DNA of 64,000 nucleotides from Toxotes chatareus. Taxonomy: Eukaryota > Chordata > Actinopteri > Toxotidae. The position numbers and the translations under genes were made by a program. The first letter of the stretch is position 1; the number at the start of each line of letters is the position of its first letter. Positions 35,571 to 49,500 of this stretch are shown here, piece by piece. Under the pieces are notes generated by a model that saw only the letters and a program-made list of their open reading frames with translations, was not told the origin of the DNA and made no database searches. The stretch covers positions 7,448,114 to 7,512,113 of the forward strand of contig CM028892.1 of the NCBI GenBank assembly GCA_016801885.1, read 5' to 3'.

Positions 35571-38500
35571 CGTTGTAAGTTCACCAGGACAGACTGGTTA
35601 TAATTCCAGTCGAGTTGACTCTCGCAGTGTACAACCATAAGCTGAGACTAAAGCCTGTAAGTTATGAAGCAGTGATTAGGAAACAGGATAATGATTACCT
35701 TACGATTAATTAAAAATAAAGCAGCATCTCTGTCTTGCAGCAGTTGCTCGTTTAAAACCGTCATGTGACCTTCCGAACATGGCTGGAGTCCCTGTGACCT
35801 TTCCCACATGGAAAACAATACAGGCTGATATGTAAGAGGGATGTTAGCTGTGGGTTGGGCCTCATCCCTTCAAAAGAATCAGATTGACGTCCCTGTATCT
35901 CATTCTTCTTCTTTCTCTGTTGCCGACAGTTTTCATTTTTCTACCTCTCACTGTGTAACCAGAGTCAAATGTTACATTTCTATTTTGAGGGTTACAAATG
36001 TCATTGCCCTGATGCTGTTCTCAAATATCTGGTGTTTTTTTTTTTTTTTTTTTTGCTTTTTGCTTTGAAAGAAAACCTTCTTTATGGTCTCTGATCCATA
36101 AATGTCAGTGAATAACCTTTTGCAACTGAACCTTTTCTTTAGTGTAACGTCAGTATAAAAACCTCACTTTTAATATTTTGAAGGATGTCCACTGGCTGCG
36201 TGGAAAACAAATAAGACTGTCTATGGCAACAGCTAATAGATCCCATTAAATCCTACAACTTTTGATCTCTCTTCCTGTTTATATTTGGGCCGACTCCCCC
36301 ATTAGTCTGCGCCATACTTCTAAATCTTTTATTAACTTTGGGTCCATGGAGGTTGCTGCTTTCTTTTCCACTCATAGTTTAAGCTGTTAAAATTTTCATA
36401 GGAGCTCTTTCTATCCATTTTCTAAAAATTGATTTGACAAGAGCACAATGTGGCCAAAAAAAAAAAAAAAAAAGGAGGCGAGAGAGAGTCTGTTTTTGAA
36501 ATGGGAAAAGAATGTGAGTGTTTCCTGCCCTTCTGCATAATACATAGAGCAGCACATAATGCTGATGTTCTTCTAATAATTGTTAATAAGTGCGGGTCTA
36601 CTCACAGTTGCTTGTTGTAATATTTTAACAATAAATGCTCTTGACTCTCTCCTCTTTAAACGCTGCTTCAGGGAAATTTTATTTAATTTCTGTTTCAGCA
36701 CAATTAATATTCCAGCAACACCATCGCTCTGCAAAGTGAGCTCAAACAGTTATAGCGGGACAGTGGGGAGTGAATCCATTTCCAGATCACTCCCAGATAA
36801 TTATAGGAAGCTGCCAAAATCTATGTACCCTCCTCTTTCGAAAAAACACATGTGGGTGGGTGAATGGGTCAATTTGGTGAGTTGACATGAGCGGCTGTGG
36901 CAGTCCACGGAGTAGAACGGAGAAGTAGGTCAAACCCCATTCACCAGGCTCACATAATCACCACACACAGTGTGTGTGTCTGTCAGTGTATGATTGTGCT
37001 GTTTCAATTTTCTCTGAACTCTCAGGAGGCAGAAAATAGCAAACACGGCGAAATGTTGGAACCAAGCAAAAGACCTTTTATACTGTCTCATTTTTTGGAA
37101 CACAGTCTGAAATATGATGACAGCAGATTTAATGTGGCAATTTTAAGATTTTCATTTAAATGAACATTTGTTAAGTTACTGTCACTGAATGAGGTAATAC
37201 AGTGGCCCACTGATGACAGTATTGCAATATTTATGTTTGTGAATGACAAACTGGGTGTCTGCGTCAGCATTGCCTCTGTATTAAGTTACTGCTAATGCAA
37301 AGCCAATATTTCCTACTGCTGCAGCTTCACATTAAAAGCATTTAGCTGGTGAAGCACAAGTTGACTCTTATTATGAAGTAGCCACAGGAAATGCAGTTTT
37401 CTTGTCAGTGAGATTAGCACTTAGCACTATTCAAAAATATGTCTACACAACAAGACAAGACAGTCATTTTAGGTGTTTTTGGGCAGCGGCTCAGTTTGAA
37501 ATGTTGCAGTGAGTAACGGAACAAGAAGGAGCAGCCTCAGTGAGCGGAGGAGCTGCAGGTGACAGGCTGCACACCTCCATCCTCTCAGCGTGGTAACCAG
37601 CTCCTCTCACTGCACCCTGCTGTTCGCAGACTCAAGCTGTTTGCAGCATGGAATCTGATCAGCTACTCAGAATGATGGCAGAAGGCCAGTTATCCCCTGA
37701 TTTCTTTATTAAAATAATAGTTTAATACTTTAACAGCAAAGGTAGAAGTAGCTCTAACCAAATAGTAGCAGCTTGCCAAGTAAAATATGTACATTTTATC
37801 ACTAACATTTAAGCATTGCAGCTAATTGCAATTACATCACAGATGTGATATTGTTAGTATCACATCTTTAAACCTTCCCACAGACATCACCTACTTTTGC
37901 AGTGGGGACACACAGAGAGAACCAGTCCTCAATTATTCACATTTTTGCAAAAAACTAAATAAATTATTGACGTTTTCTTTTTGTGAATTATGGAACACAA
38001 CCTCGACCCTTTTTCAGTTTTTATTGGCTTGTTTTGTTTTTGTTTTGTTTTTTTAACTTCCCTGTCTGTTTCTCCAATACCTAAACCATTTGACACCTTG
38101 TTTACCTCGGTCTGTCACAGAATTTTAAAGATCCCTCAACTGCTTATGAGATTTGCCATTCACAAAAACCATAATCTGCTTTCACAGCAGCAGCGGATAG
38201 CGCACCGTGACAGATTAACCCTCGACCTCACAGAGTCATCTAGTACAAGTTATCTTTGTCAGGGTCATACTGTCCGTGCCAAGGTCGAAGCGAATTTCCT
38301 CTGCAAATTAATTTTTAATTTCTTTTTACGAAAAGCAGCCGTGTGGAAGGAGTGCTGATATTCTTCCCTGCCATATGAAACAAAGGAAAAATATTTCTCT
38401 AAAGCCTTACATCATTTCCTAGCAAAATATTTGTCTTGGCCACTGCTTGTAGGAAGTATGTGACAAGTCTTGCAATGCTTGTGCTGGAAGAAATTAATTT

Positions 38501-41500
38501 CACGTAGTCCACAACATACTGGCTCGCAGGTGTTGGTGGTGTAAGTCTAATTAGGACAGAAGAAGAAAAAGTATGCTTGGGTGATGCTCATGCCCAGAGC
38601 TGGAGCTGGAGTCCAAACTCCGCTTTTTAGACTGGCCATAAAAAGCTGGGAGCTTTAGATATGAAATTCAGAGGAGAATTAGATTTCCAAATCTCTGTCA
38701 TCTCTTCACATCCGTCCCCCTCCTCTTGTCTCCTCCCCTCTACCACCACCACAGCTTACCCCGTCCTCAGCCCGTATAGTATGAAGCTGCATTCTCTGGG
38801 TCATTAATAAGTTAACAACACTAACTGCTGCCACACACACACACACACGCACAATGTTTTTGTCTGATTCCAGGCACCCTGCAGCGTTGAGCTCTAATCC
38901 GCTTCCTGCCACACCGGCCGTGACCAATCACAGCATTTCATGTTCTGAAGTGGTCAGTCACACCTAACAGGATTGGCCGGTCGTAGTCTGGGATGTCGGG
39001 GCTATTAGTGATTATGATAAAGGGTGACATTTGTGATTGTGGGGTGTGTGTCTGTGTGTGTGTGTGTACTGTCTGGGATCTTGCTTGTGTGATCCAGATC
39101 AGGTACAGTGTCGCATATGAAATTAGATGTGATGTTTGGGGGCCAGAGATTATAGGGGACAAAAACAAGTCTGGTGTTGTCAAGGACATACAGTATTTCA
39201 TCTGGGTGAATGATCTTCACACCCATCACACACACATACCCACACAGTGATGAGAATGTGAAAGAATTTCTTAGGGGCTGAACGAAAATTGTTGGGGTGG
39301 AATGAGCTTCTGAAACTCAGACCTCCCTGCCTTTACCGAAAAGAAATATTACACTGCCCTTTTCCAACCTTCTTTACCTCCCTAAGAATTTGTGTATGGT
39401 CCCTTAATGCTTGCTGTAGCTTGAATAATGCACCACGCTGGTGGAATTCACTGTATAGTTCAAAGTGTCAGTTTTTGTATCAGGAACCGAAAGCATCAGG
39501 GACGTGATGCACTTTAAGAATTCACTTTTCTGTCTTTTCCTCATAGATAAATCCCAGTGAAGGTATCTGGTCTATCGCTTACTCGCATTCCTTCATTTCA
39601 TCTTATTGGCATGGTAAGAAAATAGAAACCTTGAGCATGTCATTTAGGATGATGGAGCATTCACTGACGAGCTCCTGTGTGCCATATTTCCTTTAGTTAA
39701 TGCCTCCTTCTACGATCAGTTATTCCATAATGCATTAATGTTGCCTCAAAATATGTGCTTAGGATTCCCTGGTGGAGATGAAAGTGATTAAATAGTGGTT
39801 ATTCCCCAAAGTGCTAAATTATCATTGCAACTGTGATTGGATAATGAAATGTTTTCAACATGAAAGTCCCCCCAGAGAGCTGGCAAGGATGAGGTAAGCT
39901 AGTTTATGCATGTATGAACACAGCAGTAGTGTGATAAAGCCTAAGCATGCAGCATCTGCATCATGGCTTATGCAGGGCAGCTGCAACGGGGTCATGTGAC
40001 AGAGGCAGATTTTCTCATCTGAAGTGAACTTGTGCCCGTGCAGCACGAATATTTCAGCTTGTTTTGCAGTAGTCATGACTTGTTCCATTTGAACTTTTAT
40101 ACTTGTTCCTTCTTGTTCCAATATACAGACACTCATTTCTGAAAAATTACTGAGATAAGATGTTTTTTATTTGAAACAGGTTGAAATATTTTCGCTGCAT
40201 CTGCTGATTTTCTTTTTTCACCTGTTTTTGATGAAAATGAGGATTTAAGGCCTTAATTATAGACAGAAATGACTTTTTTCTCTAGAAAGCTGTTTCTTTG
40301 CACATGTGACCACAGTTTAACCCGAACATGCCTGAATCGACCCTGCTAACCTACATCAGAGACAGCATTGTATGTCATAACACCTAACATATGGACAGCT
40401 TGGGAATATGTTTACAATTGCGCATGCTTTTGAGCCCTTTGCATATTTTGAGTACGAACGATGGCTTTACAGAGCAAAGTGAGACTTCACCTGGTCTGTG
40501 TTTATACTGGGTGAGACAGGAAGGAATGAAAAAAACATGATGCTGAACTTTGGATAGCCCTCTCTTGTGTCAGATTCTCCAAAATGAGGTGACCGGACTT
40601 TTAACAGCTGTCGGTCTGCAGCAGATTAACCAAAACCCCTCGATGCATATCAAATGGCCACAACAGATCTTCAGACCTGAGGAGGAAAAATAACTAAAAC
40701 CAAGCAGTGGCTGACACCTGTGAAGGCACTGCCAGAGAGTCACTGCTTAGTCTGCTTCTAAAGGAAGATTTGTCAAATCTGTTGTCTTATCAAGATTATA
40801 AAGGGAGTCACTTTAGTGTTTTACTTCTGTGGATACCTTTATGCTTTTGCAGAACAAGTGAGTTCTGCGAGGGGTCACTGAAGACCCCCAACAGTTATGA
40901 GACTGTAGGATTACAGTTTGAAGGCTGCTCAGCAGTTCTTCATTCAAAGGAGAGATTGAGAAACACCTATTTCTTGTATTGCAAATCATACAAGTCAGTG
41001 TTGAAGCCAGCCTGGATGCATTGAGAAAAGCAAAATCTGGTGCTTTACTGCCTTTATCTCTAAAATTCCCTTATAAGAAAAGTGGAGCAGGCTATGATCG
41101 TATATTTATAGCTCAGATGTTAAAGGTTTTGGGTAATACCTCACTTAGGATTTGTTAAATAACCTACTGTAGAAGCTCCTGACAACTGTAAAAAAAAAAA
41201 AAAAAAAAGTTTGAGGAACCACTTATCCTCTCCACAGGACTGCACAAGCTGCCAAGTCTCACTGAACCGATTGTGCTCATTGTCACAATTTCTGAAGTTT
41301 CCATGGCAACATTGCACTCTCATCTTATTCGGTTGGTGATTAAAGAACGCACTGGGGTGAATAAAATGAACTGAACTGGAGTGGAAATAGGGGGAGGATG
41401 TGAGCAGGAAAAAAAAAAGTATTCCAGTCTGTCTTTGTCCTTTTTGAAGGATGTTTAGATAGCAATTAGTAGTTTGCCCCTCGAGCGTCTGAAGTGGGCA

Positions 41501-41892
41501 ACTGCTGACGCTTTAAAGATCAAATTAACCAATTAAGGAGTGATAAGAGTCTCATGAGTTATACCTCGCCATTTTATCATCTAAGCTACACACTGGTGAG
41601 ATAACAGGATATTTTGAGGGCAACATAAGGGGCTAATGCTATCAGTAACAGGCAACGTAAGTTTTCCTGAAAACATTTTTTCCTTGTGATTAAAAGCAAA
41701 AACGCTCAAAGTAACTGCTTGGATGTTTAATACAATCAAGAGAGCACCTTTACTGCTTTGACTGTATTTTTCTACATGTTCCCACAGTCAATCTTCAGGT
41801 TGGGGGGGGCTCTGAGCGCTAAGATGCTTTTCTCAAGCTCGCCAAGGCTGACAATGCCACTGAAATGTGTCAGGGGAAACAGGAAAAGACAC

Positions 41893-41913
41893 AGCAACAA
41901 TACTATTGTTGCT
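41893..41913. repeat. perfect 21-bp palindrome
   Basis: AGCAACAATA and TATTGTTGCT flank a single C, giving a perfect 10-bp-arm palindrome. It could be a dimeric transcription factor site (ACAAT/ATTGT is SOX-like) or chance. Confidence 0.6.
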
Positions 41914-42369
41914 ATATTGGTCGGCATCGTGACAACTGCAAACCAAACTAAAGACAAAGCCTTTTTGTGCTTTCTAGTCTCCGTTTGTAAGAGCAAATGC
42001 TGGTACAGCAAACTGTAAGCTTATAGTCTTCAGAAGTATCCAAACTTTTTGTCCACAAATGAAGTTTTATTTAGAAGTAAGCTCTAAACATGACTCCCAC
42101 CCTCACTGCAGCTGAAATCTGGCACTTCTGTACAAATTTTAAAGCCTTTTCAAAAACTTTTAGTTCAGAAATCTTGATTTTTAGGACTAAAATCGCACAG
42201 TCACACACAGCAGTCACACATGCTTCCATTTAATTCAAAGTTAAACTAGCACTATAACCTGCACTTACAGTAGCTTCCCTTCCTTTAGTTCCCATTATCT
42301 TATAGATCAAAACCCGAACTTGGATTTTCTTGATCCCTTTGACCCATAGCAGGTGAGAAGGATCAGTGG

Positions 42370-42990
42370 TAGCGCTGAGCCTGTGGCAGCCAGCTGTCAC
42401 ACACACGCTTCGGCACACACAAGACACATGCACACATACGCACGCACATGCCCAGACACGTAATAAACATGCCTCAGCACACAGGAGATGCTGTGAAATC
42501 GAATAACCTGACCTCTGAGAGGCTCGTAAGAACAGATATGACGGAGTCGTACAAATGTGAGTTGGTAACATGTAATCTACTGTGGCAAGACCTGCATGTG
42601 GATGTGTAATCATTAATGTGTGTTACATTCACATATACACACAACATGTAGGAAACATACCATCCAGCTAAATGTGTCCTCTCCCCTCTAGCTGTTAAAT
42701 TAACACTGTCAAACTTCCTCCCTCTTAAGTGCAAAAAAGACCAAACATTCGGGACCTTTAAAGCCACACTCTCTCTCTCTCACTCACTCGCACAACTCGC
42801 ACGCACTTCCAGCACTCAAGTACACACACATTTTAAGCATCCCTCAAGGCACTGTCTCCTGTCTTTATGTGTCTTGGGCTTCAAGCAACCACCAAAACAC
42901 ACAGTGCCTCTTTGAAATTGGGTCACTCAAAACAGACTCTCACACGCAGCATAACCCCACCCACACACACACCGCGCACGCATGCACACA
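42370..42990. repeat. CA-rich low-complexity region
   Basis: Several interrupted CACA stretches, a (CT)n run at 42770-42782 and ACACACCGCGCACGC at about 42966-42980. There is no gene here; reading frames across it are compositional artefacts. It lies about 600 bp downstream (minus-strand sense) of the candidate mid1 first exon. Confidence 0.7.
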
Positions 42991-43594
42991 CAGACAATTT
43001 AATGTGCTCCTCTAGTCAGCATACAAAAATGTCAGGGTCAGTACCTGTAAACCTCTTAACTATAATATCCAAATTTCAGAAAAAGAACAATCCACAGAAT
43101 TCACCACAAACTCAACTCTTGAGACAATTCTGCGTTTGTCAAAGTTGACCACACAGTTTAGGAGACCCAAAATTAAAGCCCAAGGTGCTCGGAGCTCAAA
43201 GAATGATGCATTTAAACTAATCAGGAATAAACAACTCATTCATAATCAAAGAGACCATATGGTGAAAGCAGACTCCTTGTTCTAGACATAAATTCAGCAA
43301 CTGTTCCTGCAGAAGTTTGTTCTCGACCATCATACAGATGGCTCCACAACAGTCATTGGCTGAGTCCCGAAGCCACTGCTCTATCATTATCATTCCAGTA
43401 ATGCTGGCACTCAACTCTTCCACTCCTCATTTCCACTGAGAATAATTTCTGAGCTGAGATGGAGGGTGAAAGCATGCGGGAATCCCCCAGGGACTCTCAC
43501 AGACTTAAGTAAACTAAGAGGAACACAAACTGAGACAGGCCCCTTATACAGTATGCATAAGAAAACAAAACAAGCTCCCCTCTCCTCCTCTTAC

Positions 43595-43945
43595 CTTCCA
43601 CATGATTAAAATCCCATCATCCACAAACAAAGTGAAAAAGAGAGGAAGAGAGAGAGGTGGGGAGAGAGAATGGAGGCTATCTTTGGCTCCCTCTCTCCTC
43701 TGTGGGACGCAGTAACAGCAGCAGCAGCGGCGGCAGAAGCAGCGGCGAGCAGCGAAGTTGGGAGTCAGTGAGGATGTGGATACGTCTCCCTGACTGTGTC
43801 ATCACCTCTCATGACATGTTTCCTCCCCTGCCTGTGTAAGCCTTTCCATCCTGACCTGGCAGAGAGAGAGAAAGAGAGAGAGCAGGGACAAACTAGTGCA
43901 CCGCCCCCCTCTCTATCTCCCCGCCCTGCCTCCTCCTCCTCTCTG
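43595..43945 (-). other. candidate noncoding first exon of mid1
   Basis: On the minus strand this GC-rich, CpG-containing stretch ends in AAG|GTAAGAGG (donor GT at 43593-43594), a near-consensus splice donor, and lies about 30 nt downstream of a TATA-like box. It contains CTG/CCG triplets (complement of 43716-43733) and long CT/GA tracts typical of TATA-poor vertebrate 5' UTRs. Only very short reading frames are present. Joining it to the acceptor near 31986 would give an intron of about 11.6 kb. It could equally be a promoter for another transcript. RNA evidence is needed. Confidence 0.3.
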
Positions 43946-43985
43946 TCCATCCCTCCCCCTCTGTTTCTCTGTATTTAAATCTGCC
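43700..43985 (-). promoter_or_regulatory. candidate GC-rich promoter region upstream of mid1
   Basis: The region stands out from its AT-rich surroundings by clustered CpGs (43708-43756), GA/CT tracts at 43861-43885 and 43900-43960, and a TATA-like ATTTAAATAC on the minus strand at 43971-43980. It is about 12 kb upstream of the mid1 start codon in the right orientation. Both the TATA-like box and the GC island are seen; promoter activity and assignment to mid1 are inferred. Confidence 0.35.
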
Positions 43986-46249
43986 AGTGGGCTGCCCTTC
44001 CTCTAAGTAGGCCAATCACTGAACCAGTGGGGGTGGAGTCTGGGCTGCCCCTGTGCAAGTGTGAGTTTGCAGTCTGATATGTCACACAGACATTCTGTGA
44101 GCATGTGTGTATGTCTACTTGTCCTTGCTTATATTGTTGCTAGCGTGTATTCTCAACTCCTTATTCTCAAAAGTTAGTGTGCAAAAAATGGCCAAGTCTT
44201 TTATTTTGAAGGAACTAACAAAGGCTGGCCCCCAGCAGTGTGTTAGGATTACACTCCTGTCTTGTGAATACTCACTCCATCTCCCATTCAGTTCAACTGG
44301 AGCCTGCGTAACTGACAAATCCAAGCATGCATTTCTCGTTTCAGTGCAGACTCTTGACCATCACCTCTGGGCTCACTCACTTTTGTTCAACTTTGCGCTA
44401 CAAATTTTCACAGTGGTGTAACTTCCAGACAGTCATCCATCGTGATCGCTTTGCTCCCTAATTATTCATTACCCGTGTCAGAACTGTGACTTCACATCGT
44501 CTTTCAGGGCTGAATGTAGGACAGTTTAGTTAAATGGAAGACTAACATTGCAGCCTAAAAACAAATGGGTGAATATCACTCAAGCCATTAATTATCCAGC
44601 GTTGATTATCCTGAATCAGCGTAAACAAAGGTAAACAAATCAAGCATGAAGGAAGAGTTGGCTTTTGCATTAACAACACACTTTATCAAGACTAATTTAA
44701 AATGGAGAGAAAAACAGGAGATATGTTTAACAGGGAAATGTTATAAGGGTCTTTCAAACAAGGCCTCGCTGCAGTTAAGGTTTAAGGCCACTATTAACCT
44801 TCATCTGTCTCCACTTCTGCATCCATGACACATCCTCGGCACCAACTCACCCTCTGTAGTTTTTTAGGTCTCCGTCTGTCGCTCCCTCCCTCTCTCTCTC
44901 CACCTTGAAACTTCAGCTGTTTTGGCCACTGCTGATAAAAACAACCCCCTTTTTTTTATGCGGCCCTCAAGGAAAGCAGCTTAAATTAATCTCCAAGATG
45001 CAAGTCAGTCATTTACCCTCCCACACAAGGCACACTGCCCTGCCATGACTGCAATCTTTGATCAACAATCCTCAGCATTCATCGGCTGTCTCGTTGGAAA
45101 CCATACCTCCTCGTCATGTCTGATACGCTGTCCACTGTGCTGTTAGTCCTAGCTATTGTGAATAACAAAAAGCAGAATAAAACCAGAAGACTCAAACCTA
45201 TCAACCTAAACCGTTATTTAGAACTTAATAGTCCATGTGATGTGAAAGCTTTGAAAGCCGGCTGCTCATTGGTAGCTAGATACCAAATAATCCCCAACAT
45301 TTTGCCCTTGGGGAGTGAATCCTGTAGTGCAGAACATGATTCTTACTTTGCAAAGGGTTATGGGTTTAATTCCATCCTGTATCCTGGACTGCAGGATTGC
45401 GGAGCCAGAAATTGTGTTTTGGCCCAAAATTAAGTTTTATGCATCAAATGAAACTGTTTGTTTGGGTCTGATAAGTTCCAGAAAGCATGTCCAAAACTGA
45501 ATGCACCACTGAAAGGCCAAGTACTGATATAGATTTCAATTAGATCAAACATTTTGGAATTCCTGTAAGGTCACTTAAAAAGCTCTTTTACAGCTTTGGC
45601 TCAAAGATCTCAAATGGACGTTATTTAATGGACTTAGTGTAGTTTACACATCAAAACTTTCCCTGAAATTCCACAAATTTTCAAATTCCAGTGATCATTG
45701 AAATATGTTATAGCTAAATTTTAAGACAAAAAGTGTGTGTGTGTGTGTGTGGGGATTCTTGCTGTGTGTTTCTAGCAGTTGGAGTAGGATCAGTCGAGGT
45801 GAGGCGGCTGCTAAAGAATGTTCTCCTGGAAAAGGATGAGGAAAGAGTTTCCATCTTGGGTCAGTTCTCAGCAACAGCAAGACGACTAGCTTTTCAAACA
45901 GTCTCTATCAGTCCATCCGGACACGAAATGTTCCCTCACCACGGCAAGAAGTAAAATACAGGCGCAACCATTTAATTAGTAGTACGATTAGAAAAATATG
46001 TACCTCTACAGTGAGGTCAGTGCACTAAGAGTAAATATGACTAGTAATATCTGAAAGCATGGGGGTCATAGGTCAGTCACCTTCGTTCAAAGGGATTTCT
46101 TTCATCATACATGTCATAACAATAGACAGCTAGAAGTATGGCTTTGTGAACTTAATTGGTAGGGTTTGTAATTGCTTAAATAATGTAGTGCATTTCTGTT
46201 TTGGTTGTGTTGTTTATGTTTGCAACACATCTTGTTGTGCTTCCTTGAA
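43986..46249. other. upstream noncoding DNA, no feature seen
   Basis: Only short unsupported open frames and a (TG)n patch at about 45733-45752. Confidence 0.6.
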
Positions 46250-46570
46250 GATGGACCTTCTTTACAGGAAGGGGCAGAGCCGGCTCTGTTTCCTGAGGAG
46301 ACTGGGGTCCTCTGACATTAGTAGGAAACTCCTGCAGACACTTAACCAGTCCATAGCTGTCAGCGTTCTCTTTTGCACTGTGGTGTGCTGGGAGGGCAAC
46401 GCTAAGAAGAGAGATGCAATGGGGCTGGACAAGCTGGTTAGGCGAGCTCTGTGCAGTGGGTGACTGCACAGAGCCAGAGAGCAGAGGAGTATGTTCAGTG
46501 GCAGGTTGCTGTCACAGAGCTGCTCAACAAACCGACTCAGGCGACTCTTTATCCCCAGAGCCACCTCTCA
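46250..46570 (+). mobile_element. degenerate non-LTR retrotransposon (LINE) ORF2 C-terminal fragment
   Basis: The frame from 46251 reads YRKGQSRLCFLRRLGSSDIS, then LLQTLNQSIAVSVLFCTVVCWEGN and LDKLVRRA, before a stop at about 46463. The pattern K-G-Q-S-R-L-x-F-L-R-R-L, SVLFxxVVCW and LxKLVRxA is typical of the region after the reverse transcriptase core in fish LINEs of the Rex1/CR1/L2 kind. Downstream similarity appears to shift frame. No reverse transcriptase catalytic motif is present, so it is a dead 3' fragment. Confidence 0.65.
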
Positions 46571-49500
46571 GCAGGGGCTGGGGGAAGTTCAGTACTGGGC
46601 CTGATGCTCTGCTTTCTGTTTTTGCTCTGTTTACAACATAAAACTCACCTTGAATACTGTGCTTATATTAAGGACACTGACTTTGCCTGGTTTCGCTCCT
46701 ATTTGACATTATGTTTCTCTGTGATGGGTTAGGGTTACTTTGAGACTGCGTTCTGAACAGTGCTTTACACAAAGTGCATTATTTTTTAATAATAGTTTAT
46801 CCCTTTACTTGCCTTCTAGTCTCTGGCTCCTTGGTTGCACAGTGTTGGTTTCTACCCGATCCAAAGAAGCCTTAAAATCCAACTCCCCTTCCCTCATTTT
46901 ACATAGAGATAGCAGGTTTTCAGTTATTCTCTAGCCTTGGAGGTTTTGCAGCAGCACTCTTTAGAATTAAAGCACACAGACACAAGGCCTCTTCTTTCAC
47001 TCAAGTCTCTGAGCAGAAACACTGACTGAAGCTTTGCCAAGCGTCCTGTGCCACAATGCGGCAAAGTCGAATGGCAGTTTTTCACCTTGAACTATATGTT
47101 CCCATCTTGCCCCTAGTGATATTTCGATGAGATTCTAATGATATTGTACAAAATAGAGATGGAGGATATTGAGTTCACAATCCGAATGGCTTAATTTGCC
47201 AGGCACAGTGGACATTTAGGATCTGCAAGAAACACAGACTCACATTCAGTGCAAGGTCCAGCTGCAAAATAAAAGAAACACCAAGCAGAATGAATGTACT
47301 GTTATAAAACGGAATTTTTTAAATAATGTACAGTGAAGTAGAGCCAAAAGACATCTCAATTCCAGGAAAATATTTTGAAAAAGAAAGAAAAGCTTCACTT
47401 CTCCCTGTACAGCTGTTATATATAAACTGAGGCATGTTGAGAAATTGTGATGTTAGGTGAAGTTTTGTGTCAGTTTTTTGAAATTGCTCAAGGCCTTGGA
47501 TTTTTTCTTACACAATCCTCTGTTTAGTTTTTTGTCTCTCTAATGTCGTTATTTGGCATAATTAGGATTTCAGTGAGGATTCTATTCTGTCTGAAATTAA
47601 AGAGCCTTCAATGGACAGCAAAATCAACATCTTTAATCTTTGCTTCACATTAGCTGCCACATTTTCTGTAAAATGTAAGAGGGAAAGAACAAACTTTTGC
47701 CTTTTGTCTCCAACCCTCCCATGACAAGTCTGAATTTAGGAAAGCTGGCCTCTACTTTGAGTTTAGAGAGGTCTTATTTTTAACAACCAAGAATGAGTGG
47801 AATGCAGTGGAGACCGTCTCTGCTCTCGGGGTGAGACCATTACAGGGATAAAGCACGACAGGGTTATGACCAAGACCTTTGCACGGGGCACCGGCGCTGT
47901 GGGTAGCCTGGGTTTTGTAGGATTTACACCACACATGTGCACATAGACATGTGACCCCAACACTTGGCTCTTAGTCAAGCTCTCAGGTAAAATAAATACT
48001 AAATGGCACATACTGCAGATCAGCATCCTTTCATGCAAGCACCCACACATACATTAAAACATCTCTACACACATTCATCAGCAGATTATCTTCCAGAGGC
48101 ATCTTTATGACTTAGATATACAGTGTCTTAAAACCTCCCCAGTCACTGATCACTGCCATGGTCAGTACATTAGATATACATTCATATTGCATGACTCATG
48201 TCAGCATGGGAGATTCTGTTGAGCTGTCCGTACATACATTTACTTCTAAGTGTGACCATGTCTCGTTCGTGCCCCCTCAAAAAATGGTGTTTGTGACAGC
48301 TCAGGCCCTTTTGGAAAATGTCAAACACATTTCCCCTCAAACTGACCTCTGGCTTTCAGAAGTGAGTTCACATGCAGGCAGTAAAAGGCTGGTTTCAATT
48401 AGCGAGGAGAAGATGTACAGCTGGTGCCAGCCAAGCAGAGACACAGCAGCTGCTTTGAAGCACAGTTTGGGATGAGGAGGGAAGGAAAGTGGGAAAGAAG
48501 TGGTTGTGTTCAGGATTTCATTCTGTGTTTTGTTAAGGAGATTCTGCTGCAGCGTGTATGAGTTATCTGTCTCTGACAAACGACCTCAGTGACTAAACAG
48601 ATCTAATCAGGGGGAAACTAATACACAGAAATACACTGAAAACAGATTCTAAGAGAGGAGGAGAGGAGCAAGACAGACAGATTAAGAGATGTGGGGGGAG
48701 AGAAGTGGGGAGTGGAGGAGATAAAGAACTCTAGGTGATAAACGCTCCAGTGTAGCTCCAGTATTGTTGGTATGCAAAGTAGCCGAAAAGGAAACTTTCT
48801 TGTTGTTTGGGTGAACTGAACCTTTAAACGTGCCCACTAAGAATAGTTGCAAGCACTAGAAATCACACATTTACGACATGAATCACCAAAGTTAAAACAC
48901 AGACGCTGAGCTGTGTGAGTCTGTGTGTGTGCCACACAATCATGCCTGTCTGTTTATGTGAACTGACATAAACATTCCCTCAGGTGCTTCCAGAGAGTGC
49001 AGACCATGAGATTCTCTGGAAAAAAACAGGACAAGAAACATGGCTCACAAGGTTTTCAGTCACTGTGAGTCAGAGAATCAAACAGAGGTCAGTTGATCAA
49101 CAGAAATATTTTGATTCACTGCTGTTTGTGAATATCTAATGAGAGGCATGAGGTCAGAGTGAGTAACAGACTCTGAATCAACAGTAGTTATGAACGTCTT
49201 TACCCTGCTGGCTCCTTTCACGCATGACAAAAGAGTGGATGCGAAAAAAACACCACTCAGGACGACGAAGAAAGACTGTGCATTGCTCGTCTTGATTTCA
49301 GGGTTTAGATGAAGTTAAGAGCATTCAGCGGGGCTTTTGTACATTATGCATACACACCACACACAGGCACTTCCAGATCCATTGCCACAATCTGACATAT
49401 TCACCAGCAGCAACAGCTCAAGGTCATTCTCTGTCACACTGAAGAAATCATCCAGGCCAATGCAAATAAGCACATACACAGAAAAAAGCACACAAACACA

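Larger units (their letters stand above)
31992..43594 (-). other. probable mid1 5' intron, noncoding
   Basis: No coding exon is recognised in this 11.6 kb. It contains homopolymer tracts (A/T runs at 34610-34626, 36035-36054, 36456-36473 and 41190-41208), CA/TG patches and a possible retroelement tail at 35395-35570. Its status as an intron depends on the candidate first exon at 43595-43945 being real. Confidence 0.4.

Noticed and set aside
39289..39507. Open frame with NAPRWWNSL, resembling a LINE C-terminal tail
   Set aside because: Similarity is limited to a few residues and could be chance.
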